From: Paludibacterium sp.
GTDB taxonomy: Bacteria; Pseudomonadota; Gammaproteobacteria; Burkholderiales; Chromobacteriaceae
Assembly (NCBI RefSeq): GCF_019232825.1
Contig: NZ_JAFAND010000090.1
Location: forward strand, 33,449-97,448
Direction of reading: 5' to 3'
DNA: 64,000 nucleotides
The notes below the pieces were generated by a model. The model made no database searches and had not been told where the DNA came from. It saw only the letters and a program-made list of their open reading frames with translations. This document shows, piece by piece, positions 26,170 through 35,553 of this stretch. Position 1 is the stretch's first letter. Each line of letters begins with the position of its first letter. A program made the position numbers and the translations under genes.

Positions 26170-27645
26170 ATGAAATATACGGATCTACGTGATTTTGTTG
26201 CACAACTAGAACAACAGGGTGAGTTGCGCCGTATCAGCCGGCCGGTTTCCCCGCGCCTCGAGATCACGGAGATCAGCGATCGCGTGTTGAAGGCCGGTGG
26301 CCCCGCGCTCTTGTTCGAACAGCCGCGCACGGATAACAGTCGATACGACTTTCCGGTGCTGGCCAATCTATTCGGCACCCCCCGTCGCGTCGCCATGGGC
26401 ATGGGCGCCCAGGACGTGGCGGCCCTGCGCGAAATCGGCCAACTGCTCGCCTATCTGAAAGAGCCGGAGCCGCCGCGCGGTTGGCGCGATGCGTGGGACA
26501 AACTGCCGCTGCTCAAGCAGGTGCTGAGCATGGCGCCGAAGGAAGTGACCAAGGCGCCGTGCCAGCAAATCGTCTGGGAAGGCGACGACGTCGACTTGTC
26601 GCGGCTGCCGATCCAGCACTGCTGGCCGGGCGACGTCGCGCCGCTGATCACCTGGGGGCTGACCGTCACCCAAGGGCCGCACAAGAAACGTCAGAATCTC
26701 GGCATCTACCGCCAACAGGTGATCGGCAAGAACCGCGTCATCATGCGTTGGCTCGCGCATCGCGGCGGCGCACTCGACTTTCGCGACTTTCAGCGCGCGC
26801 ATCCCGGCCAACCCTTCCCCGTGGCCGTGGTGCTCGGCTGCGATCCGGCTACGATTCTCGGCGCCGTCACCCCGGTGCCGGACACCTTGTCCGAGTACCA
26901 GTTCGCCGGCCTGCTGCGCGGCGGACGCACCGAACTCACCCGTTGCATCGGTTCGGCATTGCGCGTGCCGGCGCGCGCCGAAATCGTGCTCGAAGGCCAC
27001 ATTCATCCGGATGACATGGCGCTGGAAGGCCCCTATGGCGACCATACCGGCTATTACAACGAACAAGACCATTTCCCGGCGTTCACCATCGACCGCATCA
27101 CCATGCGCGAGAACCCGATCTACCACAGCACCTACACCGGCAAGCCGCCGGATGAGCCGGCCGTGCTTGGCGTGGCGCTCAACGAAGTGTTCGTGCCGAT
27201 CCTGCAAAAGCAGTTTCCGGAGATCGTCGATTTCTATCTGCCGCCGGAGGGTTGCAGCTATCGCATGGCGGTGGTCAGCATCAAGAAGCAATACCCCGGT
27301 CACGCGCGGCGCATCATGATGGGCTGCTGGAGTTTCCTCCGACAGTTCATGTACACCAAGTTCATCGTCGTGGTGGACGACGACATCGATACGCGCGATT
27401 GGAAGGAAGTCATCTGGGCCATCACCACGCGCATGGACCCTGTGCGCGACACGATGCTGGTGGACAATACGCCGATCGACTATCTCGACTTCGCAAGCCC
27501 TATCTCCGGGTTGGGCGGCAAAATGGGGCTCGACGCCACCAACAAGATGCCGGGGGAGACCCAACGCGAATGGGGCCGCCCCATCGAGATGGATCAAACG
27601 GTCAAAGCGCGGGTCGACGCCATGTGGCACGAACTGGGACTATGA
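26170..27645 (+). CDS. ubiD: UbiD-family 3-octaprenyl-4-hydroxybenzoate carboxy-lyase
   Basis: Decarboxylates polyprenyl-4-hydroxybenzoate in ubiquinone synthesis using prenylated FMN made by UbiX. At 491 residues it has the expected length. Key regions: [22 protein letters not shown] at the start, the prFMN/Mg-binding stretch [29 protein letters not shown], the [14 protein letters not shown] glutamate motif ([27 protein letters not shown]), and DATNKMPGE near the end. ubiX is not in this window. Confidence 0.96.
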   Translation: MKYTDLRDFVAQLEQQGELRRISRPVSPRLEITEISDRVLKAGGPALLFEQPRTDNSRYDFPVLANLFGTPRRVAMGMGAQDVAALREIGQLLAYLKEPEPPRGWRDAWDKLPLLKQVLSMAPKEVTKAPCQQIVWEGDDVDLSRLPIQHCWPGDVAPLITWGLTVTQGPHKKRQNLGIYRQQVIGKNRVIMRWLAHRGGALDFRDFQRAHPGQPFPVAVVLGCDPATILGAVTPVPDTLSEYQFAGLLRGGRTELTRCIGSALRVPARAEIVLEGHIHPDDMALEGPYGDHTGYYNEQDHFPAFTIDRITMRENPIYHSTYTGKPPDEPAVLGVALNEVFVPILQKQFPEIVDFYLPPEGCSYRMAVVSIKKQYPGHARRIMMGCWSFLRQFMYTKFIVVVDDDIDTRDWKEVIWAITTRMDPVRDTMLVDNTPIDYLDFASPISGLGGKMGLDATNKMPGETQREWGRPIEMDQTVKARVDAMWHELGL

Positions 27646-27700
27646 CCCGCCCGGGCGGCAACGCTGGTATGATTCGCGCATCGAATAACAGGAAGTCATC

Positions 27701-28066
27701 ATGCGAAATACCCGTAACCCCGCCCTCCCCAGCCACGTCAAGCGTATGAGTCCGCGCCTGCGCAAGAAACTGCGTGTCGGCCAATTCCGCGAATGGGGCT
27801 TCAACCTCAAGGCCATTCTGAACGATGGTCTCGACGATGCGGCGCAGGATAGCTTGTTGGAAGCCTGGCTTGGCGCCGTCGATGCCCAAGCCGTCAGCTT
27901 CGGCGGCCAATTCGACGCACGCGGCACGCTGGAGGGCATGGTTTTCCCGGTAGGCAAACAGCCGGTCGACGACGCCGTGCGCATCGCGCTGCTCGACTGG
28001 CTCAAAGCCCGCGCCGAAGTCGCCAGTCTGCAAGCAAGCGAACTGATCGACATCTGGCACGGTTAA
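27701..28066 (+). CDS. yggL: YggL/DUF469 ribosome-associated protein
   Basis: 121-residue small basic-then-acidic protein. The family pattern is visible: RMSPRLRKKLRVGQFREWGF, then the LGAVDAQAVSFGGQFD core. E. coli YggL binds the 50S subunit; the function is unclear. It lies 55 bp after ubiD and 12 bp before the MFS gene, all on the plus strand. Confidence 0.85.
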   Translation: MRNTRNPALPSHVKRMSPRLRKKLRVGQFREWGFNLKAILNDGLDDAAQDSLLEAWLGAVDAQAVSFGGQFDARGTLEGMVFPVGKQPVDDAVRIALLDWLKARAEVASLQASELIDIWHG

Positions 28067-28078
28067 GCCAATCTCCCC

Positions 28079-29284
28079 ATGCGCGCTCCCCGCGAGGCTT
28101 CGCAACGCGCCGCCATTCCGCCTGCCATCTGGGTGCTTGGCGGCGTCAGCCTGCTGATGGACGTCTCCTCGGAGATGATCCACAGCCTACTGCCACTCTT
28201 CATGGTCACCAGTTTGGGGGCCAGCGCCTTGGCCGTCGGGCTGATCGAGGGATTGGCAGAGTCCACGGCGCTGATCGTCAAGGTCTTTTCCGGCGTGCTG
28301 AGCGACTACTGGGGCAAACGCAAAAGCTTGGCCCTGTTCGGCTACGCGATGAGCGCGCTGACCAAGCCACTGTTCGCGCTGTCGTCGTCGCTGAGCCTGG
28401 TGCTGACCGCCCGGCTGCTTGATCGCGTCGGCAAAGGCGTACGCGGCGCACCGCGCGATGCCTTGGTGGCCGATATCGCGCCGCCAGCCATCCGTGGCGC
28501 GGCTTTTGGTCTGCGCCAGGCGCTCGATACCGTCGGCGCCTTTCTCGGCCCGCTCTTCGCCGTCGGTCTGATGCTGCTGTGGCAGGACCGATTCCGCGCC
28601 GTATTCTGGGTCGCCTTATTGCCGGGCGCTGCCGCTGTCGTCTTGCTGACGCTCGGCATGTCGGAGCCCGATCGGGCGGAAACGGCGGTTAAAACGGGCA
28701 ACCCGATCCGTCGCGACAATCTGCGTCAGCTTAGCGCCGCCTATTGGCAGGTGGTCACGGTCGGCGCGATCTTCACGTTGGCTCGCTTCAGCGAGGCATT
28801 TCTGGTTTTGCGCGCGCAGCAGACGGGCGTGGCCATCGCCTTCGTGCCGCTGATCATGGTGGCGATGAACATCGTCTACGCGCTCAGCGCCTACCCGTTC
28901 GGCAAGTGGTCGGACCGGATGAACCCCTACTCGTTGCTGGCGCTCGGCCTCCTGGCGCTCTTCGGCGCCGATCTGCTCTTGGCCACCGCGCATCGTTGGC
29001 CACAGGTGCTCGCCGGCGTCACGCTATGGGGCATCCACCTAGGCATCACACAGGGACTCTTGGCCGCTATGGTGGCGGCGACCGCGCCGGCCACGCTGCG
29101 CGGCACCGCATTTGGCGTTTTCAATCTGATCAGCGGCGGCGCCATGCTGCTAGCCAGCCTATTTGCGGGATTCTTGTGGGACCGGTACGGCGCGTCGTAC
29201 ACCTTTTTCACCGGCGCGGTCTTCTGCCTCGTCACGCTGACTACTTTGGCTTGGAACCGTCAAAACGTGGTTAACAGACACTAG
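28079..29284 (+). CDS. MFS transporter
   Basis: 401-residue major-facilitator protein with about twelve hydrophobic helices. The loop 2-3 motif reads GVLSDYWGKRKSL and the related loop 8-9 motif ALSAYPFGKWSDRMNPYSL. GKGVRGAPRDALVADIAP in the first half resembles drug/nickel-type MFS proteins. The substrate is unknown. No strong ribosome site; it follows yggL closely, so it may be translated from the same mRNA. Confidence 0.88.
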   Translation: MRAPREASQRAAIPPAIWVLGGVSLLMDVSSEMIHSLLPLFMVTSLGASALAVGLIEGLAESTALIVKVFSGVLSDYWGKRKSLALFGYAMSALTKPLFALSSSLSLVLTARLLDRVGKGVRGAPRDALVADIAPPAIRGAAFGLRQALDTVGAFLGPLFAVGLMLLWQDRFRAVFWVALLPGAAAVVLLTLGMSEPDRAETAVKTGNPIRRDNLRQLSAAYWQVVTVGAIFTLARFSEAFLVLRAQQTGVAIAFVPLIMVAMNIVYALSAYPFGKWSDRMNPYSLLALGLLALFGADLLLATAHRWPQVLAGVTLWGIHLGITQGLLAAMVAATAPATLRGTAFGVFNLISGGAMLLASLFAGFLWDRYGASYTFFTGAVFCLVTLTTLAWNRQNVVNRH

Positions 29285-29300
29285 GAGTCCCGTTGCGTAG

Positions 29301-29334
29301 GGCGCAATCGCCGTGCGACGCGCGGCATTGCGCC
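29301..29334. repeat. REP-like hairpin after the MFS gene
   Basis: GGCGCAAT and ATTGCGCC pair around an 18-nt GC-rich centre, preceded by TTGCGTAG. It lies between the convergent MFS and DUF218 genes and could end transcription for both. Just before the DUF218 stop, CCCTAGGGACCCTAGG forms a short direct/inverted repeat. Confidence 0.5.
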
Positions 29335-29362
29335 AAACACCTGACGATAGACCCTAGGGACC

Positions 29363-29965
29363 CTAGGACACCATGCGGAAAATACGATAGCCGACGTATA
29401 GCCAGGTTTCGCGCGAGAGGAACGCCACGCGGGCAGAGAGTGTGCGGTAACGCGTCGAGCGCGTGGGGGAAGGGGAAGCGGCCAGACCGAGATCGCGCGC
29501 CATCAGCACGGCGCGGCGCATATGCCACGGATCGCTAACCAGCAGATAGGTATGAATGCCAAACGGTTCGGCCAGCTTCTTGGCGTTTTGCAGGTTTTCC
29601 CACGTCGTGCGCGAGTCGGGCTCGGCCAACATGGCCGTCATCGGCACGCCGGCCTTGAGCGCATAGTCGCGGCCGACGTCGGCTTCGGAAGGATAGCCGG
29701 GCACCGGCGTGCCGCCGGTGAAGACGATCCAGTGCACTTGGCCGGTCTTGTAGAGTTCCACCGCATGGCGGATGCGCTCGCGGAATACCGGTGACGGCTT
29801 GTCGCCCCAGGCGGCGGCGCCCAGCACCAGCGCGGCATCGGCGTTCGCCGGATAGTCCGGCGGCTCGCCATAGCTCACGATGCTCCATGCCACGCCGCCC
29901 ATTGCCATCAACACCAGCAAGAAAGCCAGCAGCACGCCTTTGAGCACCAGCCAGAGATAATGCAT
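29363..29965 (-). CDS. DUF218/YdcF-ElyC-type membrane protein
   Basis: ~200 residues with one N-terminal membrane helix (KGVLLAFLLVLMAMGGVAWSIV) and a DUF218 α/β domain. Landmarks are ALVLGAAAWGDKPS, VFTGGTPVPGYPSEADVGRDYAL, SRTTWENLQNAKKL and LLVSDPWHMRRAVLMAR. Family members (SanA, ElyC, YdcF) affect envelope integrity; the enzymatic activity is unproven. The start six codons upstream is also possible. Confidence 0.85.
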   Translation of the reverse strand: MHYLWLVLKGVLLAFLLVLMAMGGVAWSIVSYGEPPDYPANADAALVLGAAAWGDKPSPVFRERIRHAVELYKTGQVHWIVFTGGTPVPGYPSEADVGRDYALKAGVPMTAMLAEPDSRTTWENLQNAKKLAEPFGIHTYLLVSDPWHMRRAVLMARDLGLAASPSPTRSTRYRTLSARVAFLSRETWLYVGYRIFRMVS

Positions 29966-30007
29966 TGTCGACCCGTTGTGCAAAAACCAACGGATATTAT
30001 AAACGGC

Positions 30008-30385
30008 TTACCCACGCTCCGGGTCGATTCCGGCCGCGAGATGGCCGAATGGCTGCCGGCGGCCAAGCTCAAGCAGACCATCCAACGCCAGCCGCTGAGC
30101 GTGCGTCACCGACGCGAGCCACGGCTGCCACACATCGTCGCCCGGCGCCAGCCGGATATAGCCGCGGTGGTGCGCTTCGCCGCAGTCATACCACAGCGAC
30201 AGCACATCGGCATGCCAGCGCTGCTGCATGCGCCAAAGCTTATCGGACCACGGCGCCGCGCCGCAGAGGGTGCGTCCGTTGTAGAACCATTGCGACCGCC
30301 AAAACACCTGCTGGCGACGCAGACAATCGAGCTGGCAGGAAAAGGCGATGGGCACCGCGTCTGCCAGTAAACGTAAGGTGGGCAT
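30008..30385 (-). CDS. conserved-looking hypothetical protein
   Basis: 125 residues from MPTLRLLADAVPI, with GGAG 7 nt before the ATG. It is rich in Trp, Arg, Leu and Cys (for example FWRSQWFYNGRTLCGAAPWSDKLW). It has no signal peptide or membrane helix, and no motif that I recognise. It follows the polysaccharide dehydratase gene at 88 bp on the same strand and could be the last gene of that operon. A real but uncharacterised gene is likely because the frame has clean translation signals. Confidence 0.55.
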   Translation of the reverse strand: MPTLRLLADAVPIAFSCQLDCLRRQQVFWRSQWFYNGRTLCGAAPWSDKLWRMQQRWHADVLSLWYDCGEAHHRGYIRLAPGDDVWQPWLASVTHAQRLALDGLLELGRRQPFGHLAAGIDPERG

Positions 30386-30473
30386 GGCAAACTCCGATGT
30401 TGCGTTGCAACATACTGAGTGTATGCCGCACTGGAATCGCAGATCAAGCCCGCCGACATGCGTCACCGGCGCC

Positions 30474-32363
30474 TTATTCTTTCGACGCGGCCAGCGAGAC
30501 CCAATCCTGGGTGAATTCGGCGGCGTTGAATTCATGCACCACCTCGCGCATCATCGCGAAGGCGCCCGCGGCATCGAGCCGGTCGCAGTTTGCCTTGAGA
30601 CGGTCAAGCAGCGCGCGCAGCTCGGGCTCGGGAATCAGCGACTCCTCAGCGCGGCAGATGCGCTCGTGATCGGTATCGAGCACGTGGTCGCCGATCAGCA
30701 GCTCTTCGTACAGCTTCTCGCCGGGCCGCAGGCCGGTGAAGCGGACTTCGATGTCGCCTTGCGGGCGGTTGCCGTCCTTCACCTCCAAGCCGGAGAGGTG
30801 GATCATGCGCCGCGCGAGATCGGCGATGCGAACCGGTTGTCCCATGTCGAGCACGAACACGTCGCCGCCCTGCCCCATCGCCCCGGCCTGGATCACCAAC
30901 TGAGCCGCCTCGGGAATCGTCATGAAATAACGGGTAATCTCGGGATGCGTCACGGTCACCGGGCCGCCTTGCTTGATCTGCTGCTTAAACAGCGGCACCA
31001 CCGAGCCCGACGATCCCAGCACGTTGCCGAAACGCACCATGACGAAACGTGTGCGGCTACCGCGCGCATGCCGCGCCTGCAATACCAGTTCGGCCAGGCG
31101 CTTGGTCGCGCCCATCACGTTGGTCGGCCGCACCGCCTTGTCGGTGGAGATCAGCACGAAGGTATCGACGCCGCAATCCTCGGCCGCCTGTGCGGCGGTA
31201 TCGGTGCCGAACGCATTGTTGAGAATGCCCGACACCGGATTGTGCTCGACCAACGGCACATGCTTGTACGCCGCCGCGTGATAGACGGTTTCCACGCCGA
31301 ACGCGCGCATCACCTGCGTCATGCGCGCATAATCGGCCACCGAACCCAGCAGCGACACGCGCGGGCATTCCGGCGCCAGCTTCGCCAGTGCCTGATCGAT
31401 GGCGTACAGGTTGTATTCCGACAACTCGAACAGCACGAGCTGCTTGGGGCGGCATTGGGCGATCTGGCGCACCAGCTCGGAACCGATCGAACCGCCGGCG
31501 CCGGTCACCATCACCACCCGCCCCTCGATGTTGGCCGACATCAGCTCGCGCCGCGGCGGCACCGGCTCGCGCCCGAGCAGATCCTCGATATCGACTTCCT
31601 TCAGCTCCTCGACCCGCACTTCGCCGGAAACCAGATCGGCCATGCCAGGCAGGCGCTTGATCGGCACGCGCAACGATTCCAGGTTTTCCAGGATCTCGCG
31701 TTGGCGCGAGCGGCTTACCGACGGCAACGCCAACAGAATCAGCTTGGTTTCGGTTTCCTTCAGCAGGAAAGGCAACTCTTGCGGGCTGTGTACCGCCAAG
31801 CCGCGGAAAGTGCGGCGCCACAACGAAGGGCTGTCGTCGACAAACGCCATCGGCCGGTATTCCCGGCCGGCCTGCAACGCCAACATCAGTTGCACGCCGG
31901 CGCGCCCGGCGCCGTAAATAATCACATGCTCGCGTGGCGCGTCCACCGCATCCAGGCGCCGGACCAGGCCACGCAGCAGGAAGCGGCTGCCGCCGATGTA
32001 GGCCATGGCGAACATCCAGAAGATGATGATCGACGAGCGCGGAAAGGAATGCATGCCAGTCAGCGCGATCACGGCGGTCAACACCAGCACCGCCAGCGTC
32101 ACGCCGGAAAACACGGTGTAGACGATCTTGTCGTCGAGATATTTCAGTACCGCGCGATAGAGCCCCAGATGGATGAAAATCGGAATCACCCAAAACGGCG
32201 GCACGAAAAAGATCCACAGATAGGGATTGAGCTTCGGGTCCCAGCTGCCGCCCAGACGCAGCACCACCGCGCTCCATAGCGCCAGCGGCAGCAATATGGC
32301 GTCCATCAGCATCAATAGCGCCATCTTGTTATGACGCGAGAAAGAAAGCATTTTTTCCAACAT
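30474..32363 (-). CDS. membrane-bound nucleotide-sugar 4,6-dehydratase (WbpM/PglF/CapD-like)
   Basis: 629 residues: four N-terminal membrane helices, a degenerate first Rossmann domain (IIYGAGRAGVQLMLALQ), then the catalytic extended SDR with VMVTGAGGSIGSELVRQI. Family members dehydrate UDP-GlcNAc to the 4-keto-6-deoxy sugar, the first step to QuiNAc, bacillosamine or related 4-amino sugars. The catalytic tyrosine position reads ISTDKAVRPTNVMGATKR, where Met replaces Tyr, as in the large membrane-bound class. It is downstream of the sugar transferase and aminotransferase genes, which supply the matching next steps. Confidence 0.93.
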   Translation of the reverse strand: MLEKMLSFSRHNKMALLMLMDAILLPLALWSAVVLRLGGSWDPKLNPYLWIFFVPPFWVIPIFIHLGLYRAVLKYLDDKIVYTVFSGVTLAVLVLTAVIALTGMHSFPRSSIIIFWMFAMAYIGGSRFLLRGLVRRLDAVDAPREHVIIYGAGRAGVQLMLALQAGREYRPMAFVDDSPSLWRRTFRGLAVHSPQELPFLLKETETKLILLALPSVSRSRQREILENLESLRVPIKRLPGMADLVSGEVRVEELKEVDIEDLLGREPVPPRRELMSANIEGRVVMVTGAGGSIGSELVRQIAQCRPKQLVLFELSEYNLYAIDQALAKLAPECPRVSLLGSVADYARMTQVMRAFGVETVYHAAAYKHVPLVEHNPVSGILNNAFGTDTAAQAAEDCGVDTFVLISTDKAVRPTNVMGATKRLAELVLQARHARGSRTRFVMVRFGNVLGSSGSVVPLFKQQIKQGGPVTVTHPEITRYFMTIPEAAQLVIQAGAMGQGGDVFVLDMGQPVRIADLARRMIHLSGLEVKDGNRPQGDIEVRFTGLRPGEKLYEELLIGDHVLDTDHERICRAEESLIPEPELRALLDRLKANCDRLDAAGAFAMMREVVHEFNAAEFTQDWVSLAASKE

Positions 32364-32368
32364 GGTGG

Positions 32369-33001
32369 TCAGCGTGAAACGATTTTCGTCAAGGTCGCAA
32401 AAATAATACGGACGTCTTCCAATAATGTATGGCTATCGGCATATCTAACATAATAGCCAAGCTTTTCCGGCAATACCCGTTCAACGTAGGCGCGCTCCGG
32501 ATCCGCGGCCCCGCCAAGAATCTCGTTCTCGTCAATCATGCGGATCGACGCCCAATCGGTGATACCTGGCCGCAGCGCCAACACCTTGGCGCGCACATCG
32601 TCCGGATAATGCGCCACGTAGCGCGGCACCTCGGGGCGCGGCCCAACCAGGCTCATGCGGCCGGACAGCACATCGATCAGCTGCGGCAATTCGTCGAGCT
32701 TGGTCTTGCGCAGCACGCGCCCTGCCCGCGTCACCCGCGCATCGGCGCCCACGGTCAGTTGTCCATGGCGTTCGGCATCGACGCGCATGGTACGGAACTT
32801 GTGAATCCGGAACGTCACGCCAAAGCGCCCAACGCGCTCCTGGCGGAAAAACACCGGCCCCGGCGAGTCGAGCTTGACCCACGCCGCCATCGCCAGCAAC
32901 AGCGGCGACAACAGCGCGAGCCCCACGCCTGCGGCCAACAAATCGAAGCCGCGCTTGACCCGGTCGGACCCGGGAGCGCGGCCGGCACCGCTTACCGCCA
33001 T
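32369..33001 (-). CDS. initiating sugar-phosphate transferase (PglC/WcaJ/WbpL-type PGT)
   Basis: 210-residue monotopic phosphoglycosyl transferase that moves a sugar-1-phosphate from UDP-sugar to undecaprenyl phosphate. The reentrant helix region KRGFDLLAAGVGLALLSPLLLAMAAWVKLDSPGPVFFRQERVG, the catalytic Asp-Glu in LRKTKLDELPQLIDVL, and SLVGPRPEVP are textbook. The short single-domain form resembles PglC. Coupled to the aminotransferase by an ATGA overlap. Confidence 0.94.
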   Translation of the reverse strand: MAVSGAGRAPGSDRVKRGFDLLAAGVGLALLSPLLLAMAAWVKLDSPGPVFFRQERVGRFGVTFRIHKFRTMRVDAERHGQLTVGADARVTRAGRVLRKTKLDELPQLIDVLSGRMSLVGPRPEVPRYVAHYPDDVRAKVLALRPGITDWASIRMIDENEILGGAADPERAYVERVLPEKLGYYVRYADSHTLLEDVRIIFATLTKIVSR

Positions 33002-34158
33002 CACGCGCCCAGAATCTCGCGGATCGTGGCAATGACGCGCGTTTGATCCGCCTCGGTCATGCGCGTATACAGCGGCAGCGACACTTCGCCCTCAAACGCC
33101 AGCTGCGCGTGCGGGAATTGCTCGGGCTTGAGTTGATAGCCGTCGCGCCACACCGGGTGCAGGTGCAATGGAATGAAATGCACCGAACAGCCGATGCCTT
33201 TGTCCGCCATGCGCTGAATGAACTCGCCGCGTTCGATGCCGGCTTCCGGCTTGAGCCGCACGGCATACACATGCCAGGCGTGCGCATCGCCCATCTTCGG
33301 CTTGGCGGGCAGAATCAGCGGCAGGCCGGCCAATTCGACGTCATAGCGCTCCGCCATGTCCATGCGCGCCAGGTGGAAGCGGCGCAGCTTCTTCAACTGG
33401 TGCAAGCCAACGGCGGCGGCCAGGTCCGGCATGTTGTACTTGAAGCCCGGCTCGATGACTTCGTAATACCAGGCCGGCGCCTTGGACACATAGCGGTCGA
33501 AGGCGTCGCGGCTGATGCCGTGCAAGCGCATCACCTTGCAGCGCTTGATCAATTCGGGATGCTTGGACACCACCATGCCGCCTTCGCCGGTGGTCATGGT
33601 CTTGTTGGCGTAGAAGCTGAACACGGTGGCATCGGTGTCCAACGTGCCGATCAGCTTGCCGTTGTAGCTGGTCGGCAACGAGTGCGCGGCATCCTCCACC
33701 ACCTTCAGGCCATGCTCGCGCGCAATGGCGATGATGGCGTCCATATCGCAAGCCAGACCCGCGAAGTGCACCGGCACGATGGCGCGCGTCTTGTCGGTAA
33801 TGGCGCGGCGGATCGCCTGCGGATCGATGTTGAGCGTTTCCGGATCGACGTCGACCAGCACCGGGTGCGCGCCCAGATAACGCACGACCTCGGCCGTGGT
33901 GGTGAAGGTGTAGGTCGGCACGATCACTTCGTCGCCGGGGCCGACGCCGACCGCTTCCAATGCCAGGTGCAGGCCGGAGGTCGCCGAGTTGACGGCGATC
34001 GCTTCCACGCCATCGCCGATGAAGGCGGCGAAGTCCGCCTCGAACTGCTTGGTGCGCGGGCCGGTGGTTACCCAGCCTGAACGCAGCACCTCGATGACTT
34101 CATTGATTTCCTCCTCACCGATGTCCGGCAAGGCATAGGGTAAAAATTTCTCGCTCAT
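33001..34158 (-). CDS. DegT/DnrJ/EryC1-family sugar aminotransferase
   Basis: 385-residue PLP enzyme that aminates a keto-sugar nucleotide. The PLP lysine is in [16 protein letters not shown]. The [17 protein letters not shown] and [19 protein letters not shown] segments are typical. Next to a 4,6-dehydratase and a PglC-type transferase, a PglE/PseC-like role (4-amino-4,6-dideoxy-GlcNAc) is the best inference. Confidence 0.92.
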   Translation of the reverse strand: MSEKFLPYALPDIGEEEINEVIEVLRSGWVTTGPRTKQFEADFAAFIGDGVEAIAVNSATSGLHLALEAVGVGPGDEVIVPTYTFTTTAEVVRYLGAHPVLVDVDPETLNIDPQAIRRAITDKTRAIVPVHFAGLACDMDAIIAIAREHGLKVVEDAAHSLPTSYNGKLIGTLDTDATVFSFYANKTMTTGEGGMVVSKHPELIKRCKVMRLHGISRDAFDRYVSKAPAWYYEVIEPGFKYNMPDLAAAVGLHQLKKLRRFHLARMDMAERYDVELAGLPLILPAKPKMGDAHAWHVYAVRLKPEAGIERGEFIQRMADKGIGCSVHFIPLHLHPVWRDGYQLKPEQFPHAQLAFEGEVSLPLYTRMTEADQTRVIATIREILGA

Positions 34159-34212
34159 GGCGTTTGTTATCCTTCAATACGATCGCAGCGCGCACTTTAC
34201 GCGAGCGTCATT

Positions 34213-35451
34213 TTATTTGGCTCGCGCAAACAATTTCTGGAAGCGCTTGGCCAGTACACGGTAATCATGGTTGGCGAGCACGTAGCGCTTGCCGTTGTCT
34301 CCCAACTGCTGGCGTGCCTCGGGCGTCATGGCCATCAGTTGGCGCACCGCCTCGGCGATCGCCGCCGGATCTTCCGCCGCAACCGACAGACCCGCCTCGG
34401 CTTCGCGCACGATGTCGTTGCCCGCCTCGACCGAATGGATCACCGGCCGGGCCGACATCATGTAATCGAACAGCTTGTTGGGGTTGATGCCAAAACGGTA
34501 AATCGGCAGTTTACGCCAGCCGATATACAGTGCATCCATGCGCGCAAGCAGCGCGGGCACGGCCGACTTGGCCACCGGCGGCAAGAAATGCACGTTGTCG
34601 AGTCCCAGGTCGCGCGCCATTTGCGTCAGCGCCACCTTGTCCGGACCGTCGCCCACCAACACGAACGAGACCGGCTCGTCACGCAACCAGTCGGCAGCTT
34701 TCAGCAGCTCCTGCAGTGCGTTGGCCAAGCCGTGGCCGCCGGCATAACCGACCAGGAAACGGCCCTCGCCACGCAAACGGTCGAGCAGGGCGGCATGCTC
34801 ATCCGGCAGCTTCGCCGTGGCATTCTCCCATTCCGCCACGTCGATGCCGTTGGGCACATAATGGAACTTCTCCGGCGCCATGCCATGCGCCACCATGTGC
34901 TCCTTGGCGCAAGGCAGCATCGACACCACGGCGTCCGATACCTTATAGGCAAAATTCTCGGCCCGCTGCAGCAGCCAGATCCACGGATGGCGCGGCGACA
35001 TGCCCCCCACCTCGACCGGGGTCAATGGCCAAAGGTCATGCACTTCGAAAATCAATTTCGCCTTGGCGTGCTTGGCGATAAAGCGCGCGGGATAAATATC
35101 CAGCGGGTAGGTGCTGGAAGCGATGACCACATCCGGCGTCCACTTGTTGACGAAGAAACGGCTCATGTTCCATACCTGGAACAAATAGGCCAGGATGTTC
35201 AACACCCGCTTGACGCCATTGCCGGAATACTTAGGCGTGGCATACCAAGAATAGATAATCCCGTCGATTTCTTCTTCGCCGAACAAGCCCGGCAAATTCT
35301 GAGGGTTATTCTGCCGCAGGTGCGAGAAGCTCGCCGCCAGGATATTGACCTTATCGCCCGCTTTGAGCCATTCGCGCGACAAATAATAGGGTCGGTATTC
35401 CATGCCGTGCTTCGGCGAGCCGGCGTAATGGTTAAGATAGAGAATGCGCAT
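34213..35451 (-). CDS. glycosyltransferase family 4 (WbuB-like)
   Basis: 412-residue GT-B enzyme. N-terminal acceptor domain begins MRILYLNHYAGSPKHGMEYRPYYLSREW; C-terminal donor domain has VGYAGGHGLANALQELL and PNKLFDYMMSARPVI. It resembles WbuB-type enzymes, several of which transfer FucNAc or similar to the lipid-linked first sugar. No strong ribosome site in view. There is a ~100-bp gap before the next gene upstream (35554). Confidence 0.88.
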   Translation of the reverse strand: MRILYLNHYAGSPKHGMEYRPYYLSREWLKAGDKVNILAASFSHLRQNNPQNLPGLFGEEEIDGIIYSWYATPKYSGNGVKRVLNILAYLFQVWNMSRFFVNKWTPDVVIASSTYPLDIYPARFIAKHAKAKLIFEVHDLWPLTPVEVGGMSPRHPWIWLLQRAENFAYKVSDAVVSMLPCAKEHMVAHGMAPEKFHYVPNGIDVAEWENATAKLPDEHAALLDRLRGEGRFLVGYAGGHGLANALQELLKAADWLRDEPVSFVLVGDGPDKVALTQMARDLGLDNVHFLPPVAKSAVPALLARMDALYIGWRKLPIYRFGINPNKLFDYMMSARPVIHSVEAGNDIVREAEAGLSVAAEDPAAIAEAVRQLMAMTPEARQQLGDNGKRYVLANHDYRVLAKRFQKLFARAK

Positions 35452-35553
35452 ATTCAACCTGGTTTTGGAATTCAGGATCAGCCACGCCGGCATCGTACAC
35501 CCGTCCGCGTACCGCCTCTATTCCCATATCAAAGAAACCTCAACAACCCGTCT

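Noticed and set aside
30348..32279. 643-codon open frame antisense to the 4,6-dehydratase
   Set aside because: Composition is His/Arg/Gln-rich, typical of the reverse complement of a GC-rich gene. The minus-strand gene has full family motifs.
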